From the NCBI GenBank assembly GCA_029204225.1, contig MU831923.1, positions 1 to 64,000 on the forward strand: a DNA stretch of 64,000 nt. The letters run 5' to 3'. The notes beneath the pieces were generated by a model that worked only from the letters and a program-made list of their open reading frames with translations, did no database searches and was not told where the DNA came from. A program made the position numbers and the translations under genes. The stretch's first letter is position 1; each line of letters begins with the position of its first letter. Below are positions 23,443 to 36,312 of this stretch, one piece after another. Source of the DNA: Diphasiastrum complanatum (taxonomy: Eukaryota > Streptophyta > Lycopodiopsida > Lycopodiales > Lycopodiaceae).

Positions 23443-26400
23443 TTGTTAGTTGGATGTGTCTACAAGGTATCATTATCTATTGATATTGTAGCATATATGT
23501 ATATGGATTGTAAGTCACAGCCATTATGAGTTATTTTCTGACTCAGGTAGTGGGTGATTTACATTGGATACACATGAACTTTTGGTTCTAATTATTTTAT
23601 GTTTGAAAATAAAATTATCCTGTAAACTCAAATGGAGTTGGATAATTGGAGTAACCAAAAGCTAGAACTTCCTATAATGAAGTTCGATAAATCTTAAGAT
23701 ATTCTAGATCAGATCTTGAGTTATTAAAATCTAGATGTATTCATGATGGAACCTTGACTTTGGAATATGTCGAGAGTAAAGAATTTGGAAACTACAGTTC
23801 TTTATTGGCATCGTGAGGAGAGTAGATTAGCATAATCCGGAACTTTCCTAGTGGAAAGGATTTTTGTGGTCATGACTCACCATTAACATCGACCCAACTC
23901 AACGTCCGTCAACTCGACTCGACAGTCGAATGATCATTTGCTGAATCGAATATAGACTACGTCATTATTCGAGCTTACTACCATGTAGTAACTGCTTTCT
24001 CTTCACGACTGTTATCTATACAGTTTATATTAAACAGATTATCCAACCTTGTAATCTCCACATCATGCCTAGCACATTAGTTAGTCACGATCTCTATAAT
24101 TGATGTATATAATAAGGAGATGATGCATAATAATCAAAAGGGCATGAATCAGAGTTTCTATGAAAACTCCATTATATCAGGTTATTTGACTCAGAGTCGT
24201 AGATTACAAGAGAGAGTGAGAGCAATTCAAGAGGTAGAGATATGCTTTAATTTGAGCATGTTAGGATCACAACGCATAGCGCAATACTAATGTGAACCAT
24301 TCTCAGGCACAAGATTTGTGATCTGATCGTTGTTTTTACAACAACTAATATACAGATTATCTATTTTCTTTATGTACACTTGTGTTGTCGAATGCCTTCT
24401 GATCATTTTTGTCTTTGTTACTAATACTCGCTCTGATGACTCGCTTAGAATATTTGACATGAAGAGTGCATGGCAGTCGTTGATGCCTAATAGTGTCGCT
24501 CTCTTCATGGTTGTCTAAGACACCTACACAGATATTCTTCCGGTCGAAAGAACAATCTAAGTAATAGTCTAAATTCTACAATTCATTTTGATCCTCCTTT
24601 TCTAATCTTAATGGATAGAACTTGAACATCCCTCAGGGTATCCGCGAGCACATATCTAGCAGAGTGATATCGGAGCTGTTAATCCAATGCCACCCAACAG
24701 TGGTATCAGTGCCCGATTTGAATTGTTAATAGAATTCATGACTAATTACCATTTTTTAGATGTTCATTAGCCATGGAAATGTTGCGAATTGTTTTGAATG
24801 TCTTTGTTTTGCCGAAGCGCTGCTATGTTATGTGCGCAATTGCAAGAACTAGATATGCTAATACGAATAATAGGCAATGCAACAATCAATCAAGCAAAAT
24901 AGATACAACGCAAAAACGTTGCTGGAAGAACAAAATATCTTTTGTATTTTCTTCTCTTAGAGTGAGTCGACAGAGCGGCGCAAAATAGCGGCTTAACGCT
25001 CCTCTTACAAAATTTTCTCTTCTTCTCTATCTTTTTTTTTATTTCCGTTCTACATTTAAATTCCACTAATGGGAATTAAAAAATAACCTACCTAGTCATT
25101 GTAGGAGAGGTTTACGCTAATTAACTATAAGCTAACTACGTATCTCCTCTTGTAACTTTGCCTACGGATGAGCGTGATAGTTTTGTTTCTCACGATTGCT
25201 GAACTTCGAATTCGCTAATTCGAATCACTCGATAGTTTGTTAGTTCATGGTTCGTTTCAACACTTGTAGACATTCGATAGTTCGGAAACTGTCGGAACTA
25301 TCGGACCTTCAGATGTGGGTGTTGATGGTGTGTCGAACTATCGGCTGCTCAGGGAATGTGTTGAAAAAGGTTGGTTGAGTTCACCATCTCCAATAGAAAA
25401 GTACATCCTCAGAGATCTGGTTGATCAATAATTTCAACGGTGAAGACTTCCACATGTGGAAGTTCAAGATGAGGATGATACTCATCACAAATAGCTCATG
25501 TGACGTGTGAGACATATTAACTGGTTTGTATGAAATGACAGATGTATCAACTCGTCTCTTTCTGAGAAAGAAGTTCCTATCGCTCAAGATGAGTGAAGGG
25601 ACCTCAGTCATTGATCATCTGAACGAATTCAAACAACCGCTTAACTAGCTAGTTGCAGTAGGTTCGCTAGTGTCGGATGAAGACACTACTAATATGTCTC
25701 TTCTGTCCAGTCTTCCTCCCTCTTAAGTTTATCTTTGTTGAATATGAAGACAGTCGCCCTCTATTCGAATAAGCAACAATCCCAAAAGAAGATAACTTCG
25801 AAGGACAAAAAGAGAAAAGCTGAGTAGATTAATTTAAACCAAAACAACAACAACATGATCAACAACAACAAAAACCAAAGACCAAGCTCTTCTGCAAGTA
25901 TTGCGAGAGAACCAATCACGACATCAAGGATTGTCGAGTTCTCAAGCACAATGAAACAAAGAAGATACAGCAACAGGAGGGGGGTTCTAATTCTACCAGA
26001 ACGTCTCATGAAGACATGACACTGATGATGGTACAAGATCAACAAAGTAGAGATGCCCTGCTATGGTATCTTGATTCTGGTGCTTCTCAGCACATGACTC
26101 CATGCAAATTCCCATTCAAAGAACTCACCCCAGCAGATTCAAAGTACATCTACTTCGACGACTCAAGTGCACATAAGATTGAAGGCCAATGATTTATATG
26201 TCTTAAGCCTCCAGGTGGTAATTCGACATTGCTTAATGATGTATATTGTGTACCCAAATTGACAAAGAATTTATTATCTATTAGCAAGATCACATATTAA
26301 GGTTATAGAGCTTTGTTCATTTTACAACAATGTACTATTTTGGATCAAGATTGTAATGAAATCCTCTCTACAAATAGAGAAGGTAATTTGTGTATCATGA

Positions 26401-27732
26401 GTCATGATTATGCACTTTCTACCAATGTGAGTACTTCTAATGCCCATTTATGGCATCAAAGACTAGGAGATTTAAACATAAGAGCAATCTTGTGCATGCA
26501 TCACAATAGCATGCTTAAGGATTTAAGCTTAAATGCTACTTATGAGTACAATTCCTTGATAAAGAACAAGACCTGATGTCTTGTCAAACCTCCTCTGAAT
26601 GCGAAGATCATCCACACAAAGTGGATTTTCAAGTTGAAGCTTAACCTAGATGGTTTGATAGCCAGATGGAAAGCTCGACTAGTTGTCAAAGGTTACGAAC
26701 AAGTTTACAAGATTGACTACACTGAGACCTTTAGTCTAGTGGTAAAGCATCAGTCGATTCGAACATTACTCCTATCGTAGCTGCCAAAGATATAAAAATT
26801 CACCAGATGGATGTTTAGACAGCCTTTTTGAATGGATACATCAAATAAGACATCGAAGATTACATCTTTCAAGGCCAAGAACACAAGGTATGCAAATTGT
26901 AGAAAGCTCGCTATGGGCTGAAGCAAGCTCCGAGGGCCTGGTTCGATAGAATGAACCGATTCTTGTTGCAGCACAATTTTACTTCAAGCTCTTCTGACTC
27001 TAACGTCGATCTAAAGCACAGAGGCTCAAGCTATGTCATAATAGCATTATACATTGATGATCCCCCAATCATCAGTAATACAAATCAACTACTACAAGGG
27101 ACAAAGTCTCTATTGTTGAAGGAATTCGAAATGATTGATTTAGGCTCAGTGCACTATCTTCTTGACATGGAGATAATTTAAGACAGAGCAAACAGAAGGA
27201 TCACGATAAGCCAAGAAAAGTATTTAACCAGTGTACTCCATAGGTATGGCAGGTACGACATGGAAGACTATAAGTCAATAGACTCACCCGTGGATCCAAA
27301 ATTCAAGCTGTCAAAGGACATGTGCCCAAAGACTGAAGCAGAGCGGAAAGAAATGTGCAAATACCCCTATTAGTTGATAGTTGGATCGATCATGTATGTC
27401 ATGATCTACACACGACCTGACTTAGGATACGTAGTCAACACTGTCGCAGTATATGTCGAATCTTGGCCTACCTCACTGGAAAGCTTTGCTAAGAGCACTA
27501 AGGTACATTCAAGCCACGAAATAGTATCCTTTGTGCTCTGATGGAAACACAAATGATGCACTAATTCTAAAGGCTTATTCCGACTCTGACTGGCCTGGAA
27601 ACATGGACACTCAAAAGTCCAGTTCTGACTATCTATGCTTTCTAGCACGAAGACCCATCTTATGGAACAATCGAAAGCAGAAATGCATTTCATTGTCTTT
27701 CACAGAGTTCGAATATGTCACAACCACCCTCG
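23443..27732 (+). mobile_element. Ty1/copia retrotransposon fossil 1
   Basis: A primer binding site reading tggtatcagtgc starts at 24701, directly after a CAACA end. The 5' LTR therefore ends at 24699; its start is uncertain, with a TGTTAG near 23443 as one candidate. Downstream in order on the plus strand come a copia gag region (about 25390-25700), a zinc knuckle CKYCERTNHDIKDC (about 25890-25935), a protease block WYLDSGASQHMTP (about 26065), a GAG-pre-integrase block with LWHQRLGDLN (about 26450), and reverse transcriptase with VIIALYIDD (about 27030). The last part is an RNase H region with SDSDWPGNMDTQKSSSDYLC (about 27570-27640). The similarity stops near 27732 and no 3' LTR is recognised. 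The element is broken, with numerous breaks and most of the integrase missing, and is old. Confidence 0.85.
24701..24713 (+). other. Primer binding site of copia fossil 1
   Basis: tggtatcagtgcc is one mismatch away from the initiator-Met tRNA match (tggtatcagagc) seen at the other elements here. Confidence 0.8.
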
Positions 27733-28449
27733 TGAGTGCATTGGTGGCTCGGGCCTTGGACGCATCATGTCTACAATATGTATGGAGGGGGCCCTCTGCA
27801 GGATGTGGCGGTACCAAAAAGTGGACGCAATGTGGAAGCCTCCTATGCAAGCGTATCTTTCGCGGGGGGGAATTGTGGCAACATGGAAGCAAGATTTGCT
27901 TGTGTCCATACCTATGGAGGAAAGACGCCTTCTCTTGTTCATGTGTTTAAGCATAAACCTTGGGGAACGGTTCGAACTTGTATTACAATGTCTTGGCAAC
28001 CGTCTCTTAGAGTAAAGTACTGCGGTTTGGTGGTTAGTTCCGAAAAGAAGCCTCGTTCTTTACTGTTGACAATCTCTAAGAAGTCCTTTCCCCCCTCTGA
28101 CAAAACGTCACCCTTGATAACTTTTCGTAATTCATGGCAATGTAAACCCTAGTCTTGCCAAGATTGAAACCCTGGTTTGTGCAGATATTTGAACCTTGAT
28201 TTTCACAATTGAAACCCTGGTTTTTGGCCTATGTTTTCAGCCCACAATTTGTTCGGAATTTCCAGCTGTCTTGGTCATGAATTTTCCAACCCTCTTGTTT
28301 CCGGTTGTCTTATTTCCCAGCAATCCACGTGGCAGTAGTATAGCAATTTGAGCCCTGCACTTATAGCCAGTTGATGGCTACCTAGAACAATGATTTAATT
28401 CTTGGATTTAGAGCGATTCCAGTCCTTCAATTATAGCGAGTTGATGGCG
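27733..28449. other. Unassigned sequence between copia fossil 1 and the inverted repeat
   Basis: It is somewhat less AT-rich than its neighbours and has several overlapping frames in both directions, none with a recognised domain. It contains a short repetitive phrase resembling gaaaccctggttt(g/t)tg near 28165-28225. It may be the remains of a retroelement LTR, but I see no ends. Confidence 0.4.
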
Positions 28450-28981
28450 AAGATCTTTTGGCCAAGTTGGTCGTTGTCCTTTCAGATTTGGAGAATAAAT
28501 TTGAAAGAGGAGAATATGCAGGCCAATTTGAAACCATGCTTTCGACTGGTTTCCAATTTATAAAGCTTTTCATCAAGAGAAATGTGGGTACTCTTCTTAG
28601 CAGGATTTGCCACATAGTTTGTTTTTTTTTACAAAATCACGAAAATTGAAAAAAAGGAGTTGCTTTCTTTAGATAGGTCGATTTTCTCATGTCCCCTTTA
28701 CAACATGCAAACGAAAGAGAAGTTACATGGAACTCGTATCAAGCAAGCATTCCTGAAAGAGGAAGCCCAATTCAGCTTCCGTTGGCATTGACAGGGGGTA
28801 GTCGTGAGCGTGTTTTATTATTTCCAGCCATTTGAGAGCCAAATGCCTTTTTGTCCCCGAAAAAAACTTTTCCGCCGGGCACACGTCTATTCAGGGTTAC
28901 TAATTACAACGTCGGTCAAAAGTATTTTGGCTGTGCACACTAAGTTGTTTTTTGTTTTCCAATACATTGCTTGCTAAGCTG
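28450..28981. repeat. Left arm of a large inverted repeat
   Basis: Read in reverse, this segment matches 30110-30709 with frequent mismatches. Left landmarks are gaagatcttttggccaagtt at the outer end, tgacagggggtagtcgtgag in the middle and aatacattgcttgctaagct at the inner end. Right-arm counterparts lie in mirrored order. In the outer part the arm encodes an AKLVVVLSDLENKFERGEYA and GQFETMLSTGFQFIKLFIKR frame on the plus strand (28458-28649). Confidence 0.9.
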
Positions 28982-30109
28982 GCATTGCTGGATCACACTC
29001 ATGCAGACAAAGAGCAGTAATTGGTTCTGTTGAAACAATGATGCAAACATTGAAGGTTGAGAATTTTAAACGTCACAACAAGCTTCTAGAAAGGGGTGAG
29101 TGAAAAATCAAAGTGGTAGATCTCTGGTGCTGCAGAACTCCAATTATGGACACTTAATATAAAAGCTGTGTTGTGTTCTGCTAGATTTGGGAGAAAGCTA
29201 CTAAATATTGCCATCAAAATGAGTCTTATTTTAGTGGAATTTTGTTATCAATTCATTTAGAACTATCATCCACCATGATGATGATCTAGCAAGTGCTCAA
29301 AAGTTACTTTTGTCATCTGGAGTCCGTGACCGATGTGTGTACATTTTTAGACATGATTGAAAAAAACATTTGTTTTCATGGTAATAGATTTAACACTAGT
29401 GTCCATGATTGCTTTAGTTTGCCATATGTTAGTACGTACATTCATGATGAAAGAATATTTCATATGTGCAGTCCCTATGACACGTTGGAGAGCATACTTT
29501 AGACGTTTCCATAAGACCTTTTTGGTTTTGCTTTATTCTTTACATATCTCAATGTCTAAGCTAAAGGTTTAATTGATGATGGTAAAAGCGTTCATGGAAG
29601 AAATAGAAAATAAGTGATGATAGATCTATAACATCTTTGCCAATTACCTCTCCTTTGATGCTCTTGACTACCTCCAAATTGCCACCTTTCCTTTTGTGTT
29701 GTTGAAGCCCTTTGAGACCAACCTCTTGACCTTCCTCTTGACCATCAAAGTCATTGAAGAAAATTTTCTTTTTAGATCCATTACTTTCTTTTCCAGTATG
29801 AAAACCATGAGAACCAATATATCCAAGAATTGATTTTCGTAAAACACATTTCTAACCTCATGTGTACATGTCATTCAAATGTTTTCTAAATAGTGATTTC
29901 AAATGCAACCAAAGTTCAGAAGCCACTAAATTTCCCAACTCGTCTACATAAATTTTTATTCCTCCAACTAATCTAAAGCTTTCTTTGGGGACAAAAAGGC
30001 AACCTTGATGCAAATCATATGATGTTTTTGGTATTGTTTGATCTCTTGTTTGCATGAGGTCTTTTCAGATTTTCCTTATCTGTTATCTAGTTCTTGCGAT
30101 CCTGCAACG
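28982..30109. other. Loop (about 1.1 kb) between the inverted-repeat arms; no gene recognised
   Basis: Short frames occur on both strands. On the minus strand (about 29860-30055) one reads HQGCLFVPKESFRLVGGIKI then YVDELGNLVASELWLHLKSL. It has protein-like composition but I do not recognise it. On the plus strand, overlapping frames near 29293-29572 are also unassigned. Confidence 0.4.
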
Positions 30110-30709
30110 CTAGCTTAACAAGCAATGTATTGGAAAACAAAAAACAACTTAGTGTGCATAGCCAAAATACTTTTGACCGACGCTATAATTAGTAACCCTG
30201 AATAGTCGTGTGCTTGACGGAAAAGCTTTCTTCGGGGACAAAAAGGCATTTGGCTCTCAAATGGCTGGAAAGAATAATACACGCTCATGACTACCCCCTG
30301 TCAATGCCAACGGACGCTGAATTATTCCCTTCTAGGAATGCTTGCTCACACTCACGACTACCCCCTGTCAATGCCAACAGACGTTGAATTGGGCTTCCCC
30401 TTTTAGGAATGCTTGCTCGATACGAGTTCCATCTAACTTCTCTTTTGTTTGCATGTTGTAAAACAATCAAGGGGACATAAGAAAATTAAAGAAAACGACT
30501 CATTTTTTTCGATTTTCATGATTTTGTAAAAAAACCTACAATGTGGAAAATCTTGCTAAGAAGAGTACCCACATTTCTCTTGACGAAAAGCTTTATAAAA
30601 AAGAAACCAGTCGGAAGCATAGTTTCAAACTGGCCTACATATTCTCCCCTATCAAATTTTTTCTCCAAATCTGAAAGGACAATGACCAACTTGACCAAAA
30701 GATCTTCTT
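30110..30709. repeat. Right arm of the large inverted repeat
   Basis: This is the mirror image of 28450-28981. It is longer because a block ending in ctaccccctgtcaatgccaa and ggaatgcttgctc occurs twice in tandem (about 30285-30420). The outer part is continuous with the minus-strand frame of the neighbouring unidentified coding remnant, so the right arm looks like the source and the left arm like the inverted derivative. Confidence 0.9.
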
Positions 30710-31230
30710 TGAACAGGTTGCTTGGCTTGGAGAAAAGAATGTCAAGTGCTTCTTGCTCTTGAAGGGACTTCTTGTATTCGGAAAAGAGCAAGACAATAAA
30801 TGGGTGAGCAGCCGCATTCCGACTGTCTATAATGGAAAATGTCCTTCCCTACCTGCTCTTTGAAGTTGTTGTGTGTCACTCTGACTCCACATGATTGCAA
30901 TGTATGTAACAGGTGCTGCTCAACACTTTCTAGAAGGTTGTTACAACTTTCTAAATCTGGGTGATCCGGGTGACCTTCCTTCAAATAGCGTGTGAAATTC
31001 AGCAAGGTGAGGTAATTAATGCTATTACTGTTGGTTCTTTGGAAAGGCTTTTCTGCATAAGGACCAACCAATTTTGAAGTGAAGTCTGATGCATTAAGCG
31101 CGATACTTTTCATGAAATGGTCCAAAAATCTCAACACAAAGGAGATCACATCTGCCTTTGAAATGGTGGATGTACTACTGAGCAATCCGTCATATAAGAT
31201 GACTTCATCTCTAAATGATTGTAGGCTCTC
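30520..31230 (-). pseudogene. Remnant of an unidentified protein-coding gene
   Basis: Three minus-strand stretches follow one another from about 31230 down to 30520. They read FRDEVILYDGLLSST and KADVISFVLRFLDHFMKSIA, then PYAEKPFQRTNSNSINYLTL and TRYLKEGHPDHPDLESCNNL, then YKKSLQEQEALDILFSKPSN and KLVIVLSDLEKKFDRGEYVG. Composition is that of a real helical protein and not of noise. Consecutive pieces are offset in frame near 30780-30810, and no start codon or splice-linked continuation is evident, so it is a pseudogene or a set of exons with undetected introns. I do not recognise the family and assign no function. Its 3' part is duplicated in inverted orientation at 28450-28650, where the corresponding residues are still about three-quarters identical. 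Confidence 0.55.
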
Positions 31231-31659
31231 ATACTTGGTTTGGCCCGTTTGGCGTGGCCATAGAGCAAAGGAAAACCCTGGATAATGTGAAATATCTTGG
31301 CTCGTAGAATCTAAAATCTATGTTTGAAGCCATTCTCAGACAAAGATTTGGATCCATTTCTCTCAAAGAAGGAATCTTCTCTCTACGCACAAGCTTTGGA
31401 GAAAGCACAAATCTAATAGTCCTTGAGGTGAGGAACATGACACAGCTGGGTCGTTTTTGTCAATTTTCGTACGCTCGATTTTAGTCAATCCAACAACTTT
31501 GAAGTTGTGATCAATCAAGTAGGACAGACTTTGAGACTTTGAAGTCAGTCTGGTTACTAAATCGATAGACTTAGTTTCATGCAGGAGGATTCCCTGCTGC
31601 TGCAACAAGAATTGTTGGGCGATTTGGACCGTCGTCCATTTTCCATTCGAATTCCAACA
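31231..31659 (+). mobile_element. Probable 5' LTR region of copia fossil 2
   Basis: The sequence ends in TTCCAACA at 31659 directly before a primer binding site, as expected for the end of a 5' LTR. The LTR start is not identifiable because no partner LTR remains, so the left boundary given is only the point where the unidentified coding remnant ends. Confidence 0.45.
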
Positions 31660-33301
31660 TGGTATCAGAGCTCCTTCTCTGATTCCTAAAGGCAGATCCA
31701 GAGCATATAGTGTAGACAGTTGCTATTATTATTTTTAGTCATATTAATGTACTATCTGCATATACTTATCTTAAAATTCCAAATGGATTCACAATCACAG
31801 TCTGCTCTAATGGTAGAGAAACTGGATGGTTCGAATTACTATTTATGGAACTTCAAAATCAGAGTAGTACTAATGGCCAAAGAATTGTGGGAATTAGTCA
31901 CTGGAATTGAACTACTTTCTAGTGTCGATGAGCAAGCCATTTCCAAATGGAAGCTCAGGGATGGCAAGGCTTTTGCCTTGATCACCCTTAACATCTTCGA
32001 CACACAAATTGGTCATATCAGAAAAGCCCAATCATCGAAAGAAGTTTGGGATATATTGAGTACATTATATGAAGTGAGAGATGTCACTTCAAAGCTGTAT
32101 ATGAGGAGAAATTTTTTCTCTCTTAGCATGTCAGATGGTGATTCTGTTCAGAATCACATAAATGAATTTAAGACTCTAATGGACCAGATGCGGCAATAGG
32201 TTCAACAATTGAAGACTCTGATGCTATAATGACCTTATTGTCAAGCTTACCATCTTCCTATGAAAACTGGGTGATGATGGTTTCCACACACTCAGACATC
32301 ACATTATCCAAAGTCATAACTATGCTGCTGCAATAGGAAACAAGAAGAGGTGGAGCATCTTCATCCTCCATCAACGACTCACAAGTATTATTCTCAAAGA
32401 AGGGCTCAATGAAGCAACAGAAGAAGAAATCTGTGAAACAAAATGACAACAATCAAAAGCAGTCACAGAAGTCCCAAAATCAGCCACCTGCTCAAAACAA
32501 CAAGAAAAGACTCTTCTGTAGGTACTGCAAGAGGCCAAATCATGAGATCCAGGACTACTGAGTCTTGAAGTTCAACAACGACAAGAAGAAGAAACAGCCA
32601 GATCAACAAGCTCATGCAGCCGACACCTAGCAGAAGATCGAAGATGATGATGAGCAGGAAGTCTTCATGGTGAACCATGGCCATGTCGAACAGTCAGAGG
32701 AATGGTTCCTTGATTCTTGAGCAACACAACACATTAGAAGCCATTAAGAATGGTTTATCGACTATTCGGCCTACAACACCAAGAAATTCGTTCACCTTGG
32801 AGACAACGGCTCCCACATAATTGAAGGTGAAGGCACTGTAGGATGAATTTTCAAAATGAAATGTCGAAGCTTGTACCAAATGTATTGTATGTCCCGAATC
32901 TGACAACAAATCTACTGTTAGTCAGTCGAATCAAAAATTTAGGACATAGGGTAAAGTTTCATACTGATTCATGCAAAATTCTTGATAAGAGGAGGAGAGT
33001 TCTTGCACTCAGAAAGAGACAGAGATATCTCTATAGGTTTAGTCATTGTAATACTGTAACTAATCATGCTTTAAGCAGTTCGACATCTATAAATAAAGAA
33101 GTGATTTGGCATTATAGACTTGGTCACCTCAACTATACATCAATAGGTAACATGTCTAAACATTCGTCAGTTCTTGATTTAGACTATAAAGTTGTCAATT
33201 CTCCTGTCTGCTCAAGTTGTATCAGAGGAAAACAAGCAAGGAGGCCATTCAATTCAAATCAAGAACACATTTCTAGATATCTGTTAGACATTGTGCATAC
33301 T
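31660..33301 (+). mobile_element. Ty1/copia retrotransposon fossil 2, left part
   Basis: It starts with the primer binding site tggtatcagagctcc. It then holds a copia gag region (about 31780-32200; KLDGSNYYLWNFKIRVVLMA), a zinc knuckle CRYCKRPNHEIQD (about 32517-32556) and a protease region around 32710. A GAG-pre-integrase block follows with IWHYRLGHLNYTS and CSSCIRGKQARRPF (about 33100-33250). The integrase is interrupted at 33301 by the 11.3-kb gypsy element and resumes at 44622. The element is broken, with several breaks besides the insertion. Confidence 0.9.
33297..33301. repeat. Target-site duplication, left copy (atact)
   Basis: atact immediately precedes the TG start of the gypsy LTR at 33302 and recurs immediately after its CA end, at 44617-44621. 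Five base pairs is the usual duplication length for Ty3/gypsy integrases. Confidence 0.85.
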
Positions 33302-33812
33302 TGTTAGAACCCCCATCATCGTGCCGGTCATTGCTACAACACAAACAAGTGAGGACGCTACGTTACCGCCCAACCATAGAGGTATTACCACCTCACCCCT
33401 ATGCACTGGAGCTATAGACCACCATCAAGCAAGCTCGGATCTCTTGTAAGTCATGGTGTCCCATACCACCATGCCTTATCCTCGACCCTCACCTACCTAC
33501 ATCCCGAGGCCTAGATACTCGTCCTGACCTGACCACCAGTGGAAGAGCTCTTCATTCTCTAGGAGAGAATGAATGACAAGCTTATGGAGATCCACCTCTA
33601 TATACATAGTCCAGGTGGGCCATCTCCGTCCATAGGAGTCACGCATGACCAGGGACACGCGACAGTTGTGCACATTGACGCGGGTCCATAATAACGAGTC
33701 ACCACGCACCAATAAGACATTGAAACGTGGCACCCAAAATATCTATAGCTCTAGATCAAAGTTTCGTCCCATAACTGAGACCGTCACCTCAAGTTTCCTG
33801 TTGTGTACCACA
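33302..33812 (-). repeat. 3' LTR of gypsy fossil 1 (511 bp)
   Basis: On the plus strand it begins TGTTAGAACCCCCATCAT and ends TTGTGTACCACA. The pyrimidine-rich ttccttcttcctttaag just to its right is the complement of the polypurine tract. It shares the block catgacca(g/a)(g/c)gacacgcgacag and the end block ccgtcacctcaagtttc with the other LTR. Confidence 0.85.
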
Positions 33813-36307
33813 TTCCTTCTTCCTTTAAGAGTCTCCTCCTAAAGAAAGCAAATCAGGGAAGTTCAGTCTTAAATAGTCCTCTCTCTCCCAAGTGTCCTCA
33901 TCATCTGACTTGCCTTTCCAATGTACGAGAAATTCAGAAATCAAACGGGAACGTCATCAACTTTTTCAGGTACATTAGGAACAAAGGTAGACAGATCCTC
34001 TAACTCAACCATTTCACCTTCTGGAATTAGGGAATCCTTCCTACTAAGTCGTTCCTTTAAACGACTTACATGGAAAACATGATGAACCCCAACCCCAATC
34101 GGAAGATCTAGTTGATAAGCGACCGGGTTGATCTTCTTTACAACCTTATAAGGTCCGCTGTATCGAGGAGATAGCTTATGGCATTTTCCCGTTCGAAGTA
34201 CCTTTGAATTTTTAGGGATTTTAAGATACACCCAGGTTCCGACTTCAATATCCCGAGGTGAGCGACCGCGGTTAGCATAAAACTGAGCTCTATCTTGAGC
34301 GGTTTTCATGCTTTCTTGGCCACAAGCTTGCATATCTTGCAGGAAATCTACTACAGCCTGCACTTTGAGAGCTTTGAGTTTGACCGAAACTGGAGAACGC
34401 GACTGAAAGCCTTACATCAACATAGAAGGACTGAATCCGGTGGCAGAATGCTTAGCACTATTGTGCGCGAACTCAACCATTGGGAGATACTTTTCTCAAT
34501 CAGACTGTCGGTGAGATACATATGCTCTCAGCATATTTTCCAGCGTCTGGTTGACACGTTTTGTCTGCCCATCAGATTCTGGGTGATCCGAAGAACCAAG
34601 ACTAAGGGTTGTTTTAAGTTTTTCAAAAATTGCTTGTCAAAACTTACCAGTGAATTTGGAGTCTCGATCACTAACAATATCATTCGGCAAACCATGCAAT
34701 CTAAACAACTTTTCAACTAAAAGTTGGGCTAGTTCAGATGCCTTGACAGTTATTTTAGTTGGTATGAATTGCGCCATCTTGGTTAGCCTGTCAACTACCA
34801 CCCAAATGGCATTGTGATCACTTCGGGTTTTAGGGAGTCCAACCACAAAATCCATTGAAAGACTTTCCCATTTCTTGCTGGGAATTTCCAAGGGATGTAG
34901 AAGACCCACAATTTTGAGTCTTTCTACTTTGTTTTGTTGGCATTGTTCATAACCTTGAACGTATGCCTCAACATGACCTTTTATCTTAGGCCAGAAGAAA
35001 TTCTGCCTAACAAGATCAAGTGTCCTCTTTTTGTATGCTTGGGTGACCAGTACAAGGGTTGTCATGACACTGCTACAGGATTTGGGCCCGCAAGTCCTCC
35101 CCATCCGACACACAAACCTAGATGAGAAAAACCAGGCGATGCAAGCATGGTCAAGCCTCAAACAAGGCAATGCGTCCGTACAAGAATATGCGGACAAGTG
35201 CAGAGAAGCACTGATGCAGATACCAGAAGAAGTGCCAATGTTTTTGCAAGTATTCCAGTTTGTGGAGGGCTTGCGTGAGAGCCTTAGGCCTTTCGTGAGA
35301 AAGGAGCAGGCTCCAAGCCTCCATAGGGCGGTACAGATGGCCCTATACTATGAGGATGGAAAAAAGGCCAAGGAGTCTGAGACACCTACTTCAGGAGGGT
35401 TTCAGCCTTGGGGGAAAAGAAAGTTAAAAAAATGGAAGGGTCAATCCTCACAAGAGCAAATTCAGAGTGCGAAAAAGAGTAAAGGTGCAGGCGCCTCAAA
35501 AGGCAAAGGGCGGTATGGGACGTCCAATGCCCAAGGGGGCCAATGCTTTTCTACGCTATCGTCGCAGGACTTGGAGCGGGCAAAGAAAGAGAACCTTTGC
35601 TTTGGCTGTCTAGGGCGACATAAGTGGAAGGAGTGTTCTCGCAATCCCTCATGGACCACCTACAGTTTGCAAGTTGAGGAGGCAGATCCTATGAAAATTG
35701 AGGAATTGAGACAAGAAGAACCTCCTGATGTTCCACGGTTAATGAACGTGTCGGTGATTCGGAAGGTGGACTCGGTTCCTTTGCCACAGTTGTCAAGAGC
35801 GGCACAACATGGGTATCAGTTTCCTTGCACTTCTTTGATTTTTATGCGTGGACAGCTGTGTGGTAGAGATTTTCTGATTCTATTTGACACTGGGTCCTCA
35901 CATAACGTCATTAACTCCGCTTTGATTAAACGGTTGAGAGTGAGCACACAACCATCCCTATACCAGTACACAGTCGGCTGATGGAAAGGGTGCGAAAGTG
36001 TGGGATGCCAGGGTTGTGGGTACACCTCTAACCATTCAGAGCTATACTGAGGAGTTAGATTTTGAGATTACTCGTTTTTCTCGCTTTGATGTGGTGCTTG
36101 GAATTTGTTGGCATGTGGCTAAGAAACCCTACATCGCTTGGGATACTCATGTGTATGAGTTCCAGCATGATGGTAGGATTCACTCCTTGTGTGGAGAGCC
36201 TGATATGCCTCCAGGACCTTTGATCACGACAACGCAGTTGCGTAAGGTTCAGTGTAAGTGCATGCATGTTTGTTTCTTGTATGATATGTCTGTTTCTGCT
36301 AATGAGT

Positions 36308-36312
36308 CTAAT
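36308..36312. repeat. Target-site duplication of the 1.2-kb insertion, left copy (ctaat)
   Basis: The partner copy is at 37539-37543, directly after the CA end. Confidence 0.75.

Noticed and set aside
30742-31185. Possible Dbl-homology (RhoGEF) match for the unidentified coding remnant
   Set aside because: Only a loose resemblance around the EGHPDHPDLESCNNL region; no conserved blocks elsewhere, so no family is assigned.
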